A DNA stretch of 27,574 nt from Zygnema cylindricum (taxonomy: Eukaryota > Streptophyta > Zygnematophyceae > Zygnematales > Zygnemataceae): assembly GCA_037447655.1 (NCBI GenBank), contig JBBHKE010001941.1, positions 1 to 27,574 of the forward strand, given 5' to 3'. Shown here in pieces: positions 18,867 through 27,574 of this stretch (its first letter is position 1; every line of letters starts with the position of its first letter). Both the position numbers and the translations under genes were made by a program. The notes below the pieces were generated by a model that had not been told where the DNA came from, did not search any database, and worked only from the letters and a program-made list of their open reading frames with translations.

Positions 18867-19123
18867 CACGCTGGCAAGCTATTCACACGTGTGATTATAG
18901 TCAAACTGTACATAAATATTATTTGCACATAGAAAAAGTCGGGAGTCGGGATTTTTCAAAACCCTCCCTCCGGCGCCAAATCATATGTGACATCACATCA
19001 TATTGTGTCGTGTGTCACGCTGGCAAAATATTCGCAAGTGTGATTATTGTCAGACCGTACATAAATGTTAAGCGGCAAAAAAAGTCGGGAGTCGGGATTT
19101 TTCAAACCCTCCCTCCGGCGCCA
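18867..19123. repeat. Direct repeat, 149-base spacing
   Basis: CACGCTGGCAA starts units at 18867 and 19016. Both continue through GTGTGATTAT, GTACATAAAT and GTCGGGAGTCGGGATTTTTC to CCTCCCTCCGGCGCCA, ending at 18978 and 19122. Confidence 0.85.
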
Positions 19124-19685
19124 GAGGGTCATTTCTGACGTTTGGATTTTCCGACGGATTTTGGCGGTCCAATGGGATGATCTCGTCCGTACATTTCCGG
19201 AAATTGCGGAAACAAGGCGGTTTTAACCTGATCCACTCTGGAGTCTACTGTAGCGTGCCACAATCCTAAAATATAAATATTTTAGGCCAGCTTCACATGT
19301 TGGATAAATGCTATTTTCACACGTGCGATATAATCGAAGGCGTGAAGACACATAGCGTGCCGTACTGAAGCCCTAACTGTACGTTTTCGGCGGTTAAAAA
19401 ATACGGTACTTAATTTTAAATGTTTTCGGCCAAATTTTAGCTTTCTGGCAACTTTTTTGTTACCGATTTTTTTTTTTTGAAGTTTTGTTGAAAGGTCTAA
19501 TGAGTGGCGATCCAAATGCCACGTGTCATTCTCATAAACCAAGAACTCCTGGATCGAAATTCGACTACTGTACTTTATTCCACCTTGGAATCCATGTAAC
19601 CACTTATGAGACGACACGTGGCTTGCATAGCTTGAAAAAAGAGTTAAAGCCCTATGTAGATCTAAGCGGTGTCTACAGTGCAGTA
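19124..19685. other. Gene-free stretch
   Basis: AT-rich with homopolymer runs; open frames on both strands around 19282-19617 overlap one another and lack motifs. Confidence 0.4.
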
Positions 19686-19902
19686 CACCGTGAATCGCTA
19701 TTAGTGTTATTGTTTTTTTTCGTCGCTAGAAACGTCGTTTCTCCGTACACACTTGTCGGATTGTGGATCTGACGGTTGCGATTGAAAGGTAAGATTTTCA
19801 GCTTCTGATTGGCGGTCTCAAGCTGAAAATATTACTTGTGTGTACGGAGATAATATGTTTTAAGTGGCTAAAAAATAATAACACTAATAGCGATTCGCGG
19901 TG
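19686..19902. mobile_element. Family G MITE, copy G2, nested hairpins
   Basis: Ends 19686-19711 and 19877-19902 are inverted repeats with one mismatch and the same core as G1 (GAATCGCTATTAGTGTTATT). Two further perfect inverted repeats lie inside: TCTCCGTACACAC with GTGTGTACGGAGA, and ATTTTCAGCTT with AAGCTGAAAAT. The element, 217 bases, can fold almost entirely on itself. TA precedes the left end; TT follows the right end. Confidence 0.85.
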
Positions 19903-20309
19903 TTTTGTACTTTTATGCTCAAATTAAATGACGCGGGATAAAATAAAAATTTACAGTTCCGCACGTGTATATCTAAGATTATATTTTTTTTGTGTGTCTT
20001 TCCAACGGTGTGGAATCGTCTCCACTCATTAATACGATCCGCTTGTTTCATTAAATACAGTAGGTGTGACCGGACCGCATTAAATTAACCGTTTCACACG
20101 TTTGAGTTAATAGAAAGACATTTAAATTTTCCGACGTGTGAAACCGCCTTGTTTCGTTTCGTCGCCTCCAGATGTCTCGCACGTGCGTAAAAGATATAGA
20201 AAGGATAAAAGTCGGTCACTTTCCGAACGCTCCTCGATCCGAACGCCTCGTCTTTTTTAAAATTCAAACCTTCGGCGTCCCTTTTTTAGGGTTTTGCTAG
20301 GGCGTAGCC
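19903..20309. other. Upstream region of the LRR gene
   Basis: No ORF of interest. It includes the promoter and 5' leader of the gene at 20310 by position, but I cannot fix a TATA box or transcription start. GC content rises towards the start codon. Confidence 0.4.
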
Positions 20310-21970
20310 ATGGCGGCCGTCATCGTCACCATAGTCACAACATTGTTTTTAGCGTGCCACGTGGCGCACGTCATGGGATATGATCCGTACGTTCAATATC
20401 CTCCACCGGAGATGTGGGAGTCAGATAGTACGTTTTCCCCTCCTTAACCTTCCTTCTCCCTCCTCCTCTGCTATGGAGTTCATGTCTTCACACGTGGGAA
20501 ATCCCTTAACACGTGGGAAATTCATTCACACGTGGGAAACCTATTCAGATTCCTATTTTTTCTCTCATTGGCTCCCCTGTTGCTTCTATCGCTTCCCCTC
20601 AGTTCCCCCTCCTTGGTATGCAATTCATGTCTTCACACGTGGGAAATCCCATTCCCACGTGGGAAATCTCATTCACACGTGGGAAATCCATTCACACGTG
20701 GGAATTCCATTCACACATGGGAAATCTCATTCACACGTGGGAAATCCCTTCGCACGTGGGAAACCCCTTCACACGTGGGAAATCTTCTAAGGCATGCAAA
20801 AAACATCGCTCTGATTTGCTCCCCTGTCGCTTCTGCCGTTCCTCCCCTCCTTCCCCCTCCTTGATTTGCCGTTCAAGTCTTGGCTCGTAGGAAATCTATT
20901 CACATGTGCAAAATATCGGTCTGATTAGCTCCCCTGAGGCTCGTCTCTCTGTCGCTCCTTGTCGTGACTCGTCTCACTTTCTGTCGTTACTTGTGTCACT
21001 TTCTGTCGTGACTTGTGTCACTTTCTGTCGTGACTTGTGTCACTTTCTGTCGTGACTTGTGTCACTTTCTGTCGTGACTTGTGTCACTTTCTGTCGTGAC
21101 TCGTGTCACTTCTTGTCGTGACTTGTGCTGCAGGGTTGGCGCTGGAGGCGGTGAGGGACGCCATAAAGAACCCGGAGAACTTTCCGGGCATCGATTGCTC
21201 CCTCGGATCGTACGAATACGACCCCGAAGTTGGTCGCCCCAGTTTTTTCTGCGACGAATCCGGTCGAGTGACAGAAATGTGAGCGACAATCGCTGCGTGC
21301 ACTCTTTCCTGTTCACCAATTTGCAATAGAGGGAGGGAGGGAGGGAGGGAGGAAGGGAGGGAGGGAGGAAGGGAGGGAGGAAATAACAAGATTGTACGCA
21401 CTTGATGGCTTATTAAATGTTATTCACCGAATTAAGTGCTAAGGTAATTAGCACTGAAGTACTTCCTGCATAATGCGCACCAAATTGCGAACTAAAAAAC
21501 CTCTTTTCATGAATTCGCATTGGTTTACATAATGAAAAAAATCTGTATTACCAAATACGCACTAAATTGGGTACTGAATGTAACGCACTGGAGCACGTTT
21601 TGCATAATGCGCACTGAATTATAAACTAAATATAAGCACTAATTTCGGGGTAATAGGCTTGATGCACTCTCCGCTGCCTTTGGCCGCTTTGAGGCGGTGG
21701 CGAGGCTGGGGGGAAGCGGGCCTTTAGGGGAAGACAAGACAAAGGAGTGGGAAGGAGGAGAGAGACTTAATGAATCGTTTTACTTAATGACATATCAAAG
21801 GAGATTGGGGTTTTTAGGGGAAGACAAGCGGAAGGAGAGGGAAAGGGGGGAGGTGGAATGGAAGGTCTCACTTGTCAGTCTGTGTATGAGGGTTGCAGAA
21901 ATCTCTCCGGAAAAAAGTTGCGTGGGAGTATCGCAAAAGAGATTGGTGATCTCACAGCACTGGAAAATTT
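20310..21970 (+). CDS. LRR receptor-like protein, first three exons (C-terminus outside or lost)
   Basis: Three exons join in one frame: 20310-20427, 21134-21278 and 21899-21970 (335 nt, 111 codons plus 2 nt). The ATG is in good context (GCCATGG). Exon 1 gives a signal peptide (MAAVIVTIVTTLFLACHVAH) and ends after one base; donor GTACGT, acceptor CTGCAG. Exon 2 gives an LRR N-terminal cap: ALEAVRDAIKNPENF, two Cys (DC, FFC) and CDESGRVTEI, like the caps of plant LRR receptor kinases. Its donor is GTGAGC and the next acceptor TTGCAG. Exon 3 is exactly 72 bases, phase 2 at both ends, and encodes one LRR (LRGSIAKEIGDLTALENL); donor GTGAGT. One LRR per 72-base phase-2 exon is the plant receptor-kinase pattern. 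The protein would be exported with its LRRs outside the cell. I find no fourth exon in the remaining 5.6 kb, so either intron 3 is long or the gene is broken; kinase versus receptor-like protein cannot be decided. Confidence 0.82.
20485..20790. repeat. Array of about eleven CACGTGGGAAATC-type motifs (G-box-like)
   Basis: Three motifs at 20485-20540 and eight at 20632-20790, spaced about 17-19 bases apart in the second group. Most read TCACACGTGGGAAAT. CACGTG is the G-box core bound by bHLH and bZIP factors in plants; one motif is mutated to CACATG. Confidence 0.85.
20963..21133. repeat. 22-base tandem array ending at the intron 1 splice acceptor
   Basis: Units start at 20963, 20985, 21007, 21029, 21051, 21073 and 21095, with a partial eighth at 21117-21133. 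Four consecutive units are identical. Each holds GTGACTTGTGTCAC, itself a small hairpin (GTGAC/GTCAC). The last unit turns into TTGTGCTGCAG, the acceptor. Confidence 0.92.
21279..21898 (+). other. Intron 2 of the LRR gene
   Basis: 620 bases, GTGAGC...TTGCAG. It starts with the GGGA tract at 21329-21380, then has an AT-rich part with two diverged copies of GCATAATGCGCAC (near 21468 and 21604), and a purine-rich part with two copies of TTAGGGGAAGACAAG (near 21723 and 21814). Confidence 0.7.
21329..21380 (+). repeat. (GGGA)n tract, G-quadruplex-like, in intron 2
   Basis: About ten GGG runs separated by one to four bases on the coding strand. By simple pattern rules this can form a G-quadruplex in DNA or in the intron RNA. 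Confidence 0.85.
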
Positions 21971-22345
21971 GTGAGTGTTCACGGAAAGATGGGATGCACC
22001 TCATATGCAGAAAAACGAGAAAAGAAGGAAATAGTGTTACCTTTGTATTATTCACCTTAAGTACTAGTTGTTTGGATGGTAACGGGCAAAGGTGGAGGGG
22101 GTTGGGGGAAAAGGGAGAGTCGTTATTCTCATTGGTGTTTGAAAAACTGTTTGTGCATACTTGAGAATGTCAAACATTGGAAGAGTAAATAAAAAATGTC
22201 AAGTTCTATATCTTCAAATTCAATGTTACTTTCAAATTTCCTTTCCATTTTTGGAGACGTGGGCTTATGATTTGAAACATCATAAAATCAGTTAGATCAG
22301 AAGAATGATCTGTCACATGTTGTTTGAAAAACATGTGAGAAAGTT

Positions 22346-22385
<40 letters not shown>

Positions 22386-22500
22386 TGCATATCTTTTCCA
22401 TATTGTGAACCCGGTCTTGTAAGGATGCAAGAGAGGATGTGCAATGCTTGTCTTAGAAGCTTAAAAAAATCCATTTGGTACCGAATCCGGAAATTTTTCT
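21971..22500. other. Downstream of LRR exon 3; intron or flank
   Basis: GTGAGT at 21971 opens a presumed intron 3. A hairpin CACATGTT/AACATGTG lies at 22314-22337 and an (AT)17 microsatellite at 22349-22382. No LRR exon was recognised. Confidence 0.5.
22349..22382. repeat. (AT)n microsatellite
   Basis: Seventeen AT units followed by GCATGCAT. The frames with Tyr-Ile repeats on both strands over it are artefacts. Confidence 0.95.
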
Positions 22501-25500
22501 AACTAATTTCTTGTGTACTCAAGAACCTAACTAGACACCATATCCACACAGGCCACCCATTAAGCCACTAATCATTAAGATAACTCCAACTGTTGACCCA
22601 TCAACCCGTAGATAAACATGTGTTTTCTAAAATGGCACCATTTATGCATCTATCATATATTACTCGCAATTTAGCAAAAATATTTAGTGTTTATAATTGG
22701 CACTCTTATCTCTTTGTATGCTACATTTACATCAAACCTATGGTATTTGTCGCTTAAATAAGCTAACTACATTGAACACAATTTTTGCGTTCACCTCAAA
22801 TTTCACTTACACGGTTCTTCAAAATAGAGTACTGTGGAGCTCAAAGCAGAAGATTCGAAGGTTCTTAGTAAACGGGCTTGGACTTACATAATCAAATGTA
22901 CACATTTGGACACGTATTTTCCAACACCCCGATTTGACTAATTTCTTTAGGTTTCAAATTCTTCTCTATAATTAATTAGTGTGCCATTTTAACAATCATT
23001 AAAATTCACCAGTTTTGGAGAAATGTCTCTAGATTAAAGTTTGAACCCCACGTTTATTTGTACTTCCATTATGCTTCCGCTTTTTCATTTAGTCCTTTCA
23101 ACATGTGCAAATACATACATATTTTTTCCTCTTTTTCATGTCCTTTGAGGTTATGTAAATTTTCCTCCAAGAAATTTTCTCTCCCAGATTCTGTCCTTAG
23201 CGCCTATTCATCAGACTCCAGATTCATCCTCAATCCGACACAATCTGGAGACTGCTTGGTTCTACTGGTAGAAACTCAATTTTAGTCAGCATCTCCTTCT
23301 CGAATCAGATTTCATTATTTCGGTCGTTGTCATCATTAAACCTGTAGCCTGGTAACCAGATGGAGCTATTTTTAACTTCCTCTTTTTAAATCACACTTCC
23401 GCTTTTTCATTTACTCTCGGAATTCTCATCACCTGGTACAACCATCATAGGTCATCACTATTGTAAACCGTGGCCTCAGCCACCACTCCTTTCTCACTTG
23501 GAGTTGGGTACGCTTTTTGAATGGTTGAACTCGTATTTTTTATCCCCTTGTTTTAAAAAATCAATGGCACGCACAATCTCCTCTAGACATCCTTTTGTCA
23601 TTTTTTCCCTCACTACATGTCTAGCATTCTCAACACCTTTCTCAGCAACATATCATAAGTAGCATTTTCCATGTGTACTCTATGAGGGACAATGTTTTTG
23701 ACTTTTCCAAGTCGCTGCAAATTTGAATTGGTGTTGCATTGTCGAATTCCAGTCGTAGCACGTTTTTATTGAAGATATTGTTAAGATCCACTAGAGCTCC
23801 ATAGTCATTTCCTTTCTTTCCAACTCCTGTTTACACCAAACTTTCCTAAAAATTTGAGGTACATGTCAATTCAGATTTTTCTGCAGTATAACTTTTTGTC
23901 CAAATACCAAAATGTCTATTTGTACTTCATTACTTTGTAAAGCTATAAGCTCTCTCTTCTCGCGGGAATAAGTGAATTTTTGCTGGCACCAGTACTTTCT
24001 TCTGTTTTTTTTCAACTCAAAATTCAGATTTTTCATGTGCACACAATTGGTGTTACTCATAGCGCATAACGGACTGATTTGCCTAGTGATCCAAAATTTT
24101 CGGTACATTTACTTTCAACTCTAGTGTTAAGTCAATTGCTATATCCTCGTCTTCTAAACATAGAATTTCTACTCTTTCTTGCTATTCATTTTGTCACCCC
24201 CAATCGGAGGGCTCACTGTCTCCTCTTGCTTTGCCCCATAATCTATTTGCCTTTAATGCTTTCTTAGCATTATATCTTAAATTTACATTATCTTTTCCTT
24301 TAAACTCATTTAACTTTTCAATTGAAAGGTCGGGTTGCCCGTCATGTCAGTAATTACAATCTCCCCTGATGAGCTATCTTAATAGTATCCCCAAAGCAGC
24401 AAAATCGAGATAGAAATGGAAAGCACATTCGGAAAGTCAAACGCAGTATTGCACGAAAAAAGTTACTGCTCAAGCAGTTATGTATTACATATTACAAGTT
24501 TTTTTCAACCTCCAAATATGAATGTGGAGAGTGATCCGATTCTAGACACTGACTTCAAATTTTGAACATTATTACTCACCAAATCCACAAGCATTTCTCC
24601 AAGCCACTCGTCATTAACATTATTGCACACTTGTCCCATCAACCCTAAGGTGTACATGTGTAGCTTTAAATGGCACATCTATGTTGCACTACCTGCAATG
24701 TAGCAAAGCCCTGAATGGCTCACCTCGTTAGCTGGCTACACTTTTCTCCTGTTTATGCCAGATTTACGCCTAATTTTAAGTATTTGCCACCTCAATAAGT
24801 GAAGCACATGAACACTCAATATCATGTCATCCTTGATGACCTCACTCTGGCACTAAGAAATAAGATAGATCCTCCGAGTTTAAAGTAAGATTAGGTATCA
24901 CATTTAAGAGCTTGAATAGAACCTATTGACCTCCTAACTCCAGAGTACAAAACTTCTAATTGACAAGGAGGACGAAAGTACACATTAGGAAGTGTACTTT
25001 TTAGCACCCGCAATCATTGACTAAATAATTTGGCTTTCCGAAGTTTTTTTTGCTTCAGAATTCTAAGATTTGCATCAGTCATTTTGAAACTAAAGGGATT
25101 TTACCAATTTAGGCGATGACTTCATGCTGATTCCTACATTGTTTGTACTTCCATCACGCTTCAGCTATGATTCAATCCTTACATTACCTGAAAATGCTTT
25201 CTTTCTCGTTACCTACCCTTTATAAACTTTGTTATGATGTGACTTTTACTCAATTGTACAATTTTACTTATTTTGTCCATAGAGGATCTTCATCCAACTC
25301 CATTTTTATCGTCTTTACTTGACGCCTTGTCAAGTGTACCTAGTCTTTTTGTATAACCTCACTCACTCTTTCCTTCCCAAATTCAAATGTCCCTCCTTTT
25401 CGTTATCGTCTTTCCGATCATTGTTAAATTCAAATTCTCACTAATAAGTTAAGCTATCTAAAGCTTCCTCTATTTGTGTCACACTAAATTTTTATGTGTT

Positions 25501-25699
25501 TGAGAACTCAGGAATTAAATAAACATTGCCTGCACATCCTCTTGCCGTTTTATCCCCTACTACAAGCGTAGTCTTCATAATCTCTTCTCCAAATGCCATT
25601 ACAATTGCAGCGTTTCCCATTTGCTCTTTATTTTGGACTACGTATTCTATTTTTATAAACCATTTCTTTTCTCCAACGCCGTAACATTCAAAATTCAAC

Positions 25700-25960
25700 T
25701 ATAACACATTCTATCATTGAATAGAATATACAACGCTTTTGAGCTTTATGGCCTTTGTCCTTCTTCAATACTGACCGCAATCCATTTAAACATGACCAAT
25801 CTTGCTGTAGTAACAATTATTTTAGTAGTAGCCTAATCTTAAACCAAGATTTGACTTCTTCGCTGTATTAAGAGGGTTGTCACCTTTGGCCTTTGGCTTT
25901 TCTAATGTTGACCAAAGTCCGTTTTCACATCGCCAATTTTGTGACTAGGAATGAGAGTAA
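25700..25960 (-). pseudogene. Two gag-like zinc-knuckle remnants (retroelement), minus strand
   Basis: On the minus strand, 25815 down to 25777 reads CYYSKIGHV, stop, MDC: a CCHC knuckle with the second Cys changed to Ser, one spacer residue missing and a stop. About 120 bases upstream, a second copy reads SHKIGDVKTDFGQH, where His and the last Cys have been replaced by Asp and Phe. Paired knuckles like these occur in retrotransposon gag proteins. The next minus-strand frame (25698-25492, 68 codons, ending VYLIPEF) may be a fragment of the protease region of a copia-type element, but this is weak. The segment lies in the second copy of the 2.0-2.3 kb repeat. Confidence 0.4.
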
Positions 25961-26990
25961 CATACGGAGGACCAAGATCTAGTTTCTTCCTCGTTTCAAG
26001 AGTGCTTATGTAGTTCTGAGAGACCTGACTCACAATGTCTTCGATACATAGCCTTTGTTTGTTCTAACTTTATCAGTTTATCAACTATCAATCTCCAATT
26101 ATTATCCTCATGGTCTCTACCTTGCAAAAACCTTACAGTTGTCTTGCACCCAAAAAAATTATGTTAGGGACTAAATCTATATTTCTCATCCATGTGATGT
26201 TTGATTGCACCTAGTTTATCATGAGCAGCTTCCTCCTATCTGCATGGCATAAAATTAACTTATTTTTAGTTTGTGTTATCCACAACATTTGTTGAATAAG
26301 CACATGAGCACACAAGCATTGCAAGAACTCTCACCTATGTTAGCTCCCAAAATTTTACGGAGAATTTTGAAAGTGTTCCACTGAATTGACAACCAACCAT
26401 CTATTCATAATAAGGTTAGCTTCTCGGTCCTCATCCACATCAATTTGAATTAACTCTCATTCCCTCTCATTCGGGTTGTCACCACCTTTTGTGGGTTCAC
26501 CCTTGTCTTCTCCTCTACAACCTACTTCTTTTCTTTCAATACTTTCTTAGCCTTATATCTCCAATGCATGTAATCCTTTATGAAATACTATCTAATATTT
26601 CACTTTGAAAGTCGCGTGGGTCAACAACCTGTTAGTTATTACTATCTCCCCATGATGGGAAGGCTTAATGTTCTCCACGAAGAACGAGTCCAGTGTATCT
26701 AAGGAAATTAAAGCTGTGAACTTCAATATTTATCACAGTAGAACTCCCCATAAATTATGTATTTCATATTATAAAATTTTCTCGATTTTCAGATATATAT
26801 GGGAAGTTTTCGCCAAACAACAAACTGAATAGTAACTTTTCCTCATGAATTCCTTGTATACCTCTAACTTTACTACCCGTTTAATCTACACAAGCATCCC
26901 AAAAAGTAGTCAGTAATATATATACATCTATGTCGTTGTACATGCCATGTAGCAAAGTCCTCATGTCTCACTCAGTGGTTGGCCAGTGTA

Positions 26991-27196
26991 CCGCGAATCG
27001 CTACTAGCGTTAACAAATTTTTAGTGTTAAAGAAAAATTAGTGTGATTAACGCTAATTGGGAATTTGGGGATTTTCAAGGAAATCAGTCACTCTAATTTG
27101 GTTTTTAGGGTTTTTTTAATCACTCTATTTATGATTTTGGGTAAAAATTTAGGGGTGTCAAATTAGCGTGATTAAGGCTAATAGCGATTTGCGTTG
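26991..27196. mobile_element. Family G MITE, copy G3, TA-flanked
   Basis: The left end CCGCGAATCGCTACTAGCGTTA and the right end (minus strand CAACGCAAATCGCTATTAGCC) are imperfect inverted repeats. TA flanks both ends (26989-26990, 27197-27198). It contains the subterminal ACGCTAATTGGG also seen in G1. It lies inside the third copy of the large repeat. Confidence 0.75.
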
Positions 27197-27574
27197 TACG
27201 CTCTCGTGTATGCTTCATTCAAAGTCAAAGTCTGGGATATGTGTCACGTCAATAGATGGAGTACACAGCGCTCAATCTCGCGTGCACCTCAAGAGCCATG
27301 AATCACCATGGTTTTAAGTAACATTATAGTATTGCGGAGTTTACAGGATTAAAACACCCATTTTAAATATAAAATTGGAAGTCTACTTCACATGACCCCG
27401 CCACATTGACTTATTTGTTTAGCTTTGAAGTCTTATTTTTTATTTAAGCATACTAGAATTTCCTTCAGCCATCTTGAAACATGTTAAAATTTACCTATTT
27501 TGGAGAAACAGGTTCCAATTTCAGTTCGAAGCCTGATTCTCGTATTCGTTTGTGCTTCTATAAAGTTTCCGCTT

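Larger units (their letters stand above)
20428..21133 (+). other. Intron 1 of the LRR gene, repeat-filled
   Basis: 706 bases, GTACGT...CTGCAG. It contains three diverged copies of a larger pyrimidine-rich block (around CTCCCCTGT...TTCCCCCTCC), the CACGTG array at 20485-20790 and the 22-base array at 20963-21133. The open frames across it (20380-20790, 20513-20890, 20532-20864) come from the repeats and are not taken as genes. Confidence 0.75.
22500..27574. repeat. Three diverged copies of a 2.0-2.3 kb repeat (third cut by window end)
   Basis: Matching blocks recur in the same order. CCCATCAACCC...ACATGTGT occurs near 22596 and 24637, with a more diverged form near 26880. TATTACAAGTTTT near 24489 matches TATTATAAAATTTT near 26768. 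Blocks around TTTGTACTTCCAT (23058, 25143), with a related block near 27550, recur too. The segment around 24180-24390 aligns to 26460-26670 (GTCACC, TTTCTTAGC, TTATATCT, TTGAAAG, CTCCCC). The units are too diverged for a recent duplication. No intact gene lies in them. Confidence 0.65.

Noticed and set aside
20380-20890. Three overlapping open frames with HTWEI/HVGN/TRGK repeats as protein-coding genes
   Set aside because: All three frames are open over the same CACGTGGGAAATC array, the expected artefact of a stop-free tandem repeat, and they lie inside intron 1 of the LRR gene.
20963-21133. CRISPR-like array
   Set aside because: Units are contiguous with no unique spacers, and the context is a eukaryotic intron.
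22305-22502. Frames with Tyr-Ile repeats on both strands
   Set aside because: They are translations of the (AT)n microsatellite.
25492-25698. Intact small protein gene on the minus strand
   Set aside because: It sits in a decayed repeat next to broken zinc-knuckle remnants; it more likely represents a retroelement fragment.

Overview
The window looks like nuclear DNA of a streptophyte (a land plant or charophyte alga) from a large, repeat-rich genome. The evidence is a Ty3/gypsy chromovirus, solo LTRs, several families of small inverted-repeat elements, and the start of a leucine-rich-repeat (LRR) receptor gene with the plant pattern of a 72-base, phase-2 LRR exon. GTAC-containing words are frequent and introns look long. 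A charophyte such as Chara is possible, but this is a guess. There is no rRNA gene, CRISPR array or bacterial-type operon.

Layout. 1-525 is the end of a solo LTR (family B). 526-2487 holds AT-rich DNA with a hairpin, a truncated fold-back element (family F) and a 60-base minisatellite with an open Pro/Ser/Thr frame. 2488-11071 is a complete but dead chromovirus: 510-base LTRs, primer site, gag, protease, RT, RNase H, integrase and chromodomain, then an unusual extra frame of about 426 codons before the 3' LTR. A 1,243-base family B solo LTR is inserted in reverse between RNase H and integrase (6002-7244) with a 5-base target duplication. A third family B LTR follows at 11189-12152. 12153-20309 has no recognisable gene and is built of repeats: a 244-base duplication, three more family F elements with strong hairpins, and two TA-flanked MITEs (family G).

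20310-21970 carries the first three exons of an LRR receptor-like protein: signal peptide, LRR N-terminal cap and first LRR. They are too small and spliced to show as a long ORF. Intron 1 holds an array of G-box-like motifs and a 22-base tandem array that runs into its splice acceptor. Intron 2 opens with a G-quadruplex-like tract. From 21971 to the end I see no further exon. The last 5 kb consists of three diverged copies of a roughly 2-2.3 kb repeat, one with gag zinc-knuckle remnants on the minus strand, and a third MITE at 26991.

How it fits together: the chromovirus parts would once have formed one gag-pol polyprotein. Stops, frameshifts and lost integrase aspartates show it cannot move by itself. 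The LRR gene is the only candidate host gene; its kinase or other C-terminal part would have to lie beyond the window.
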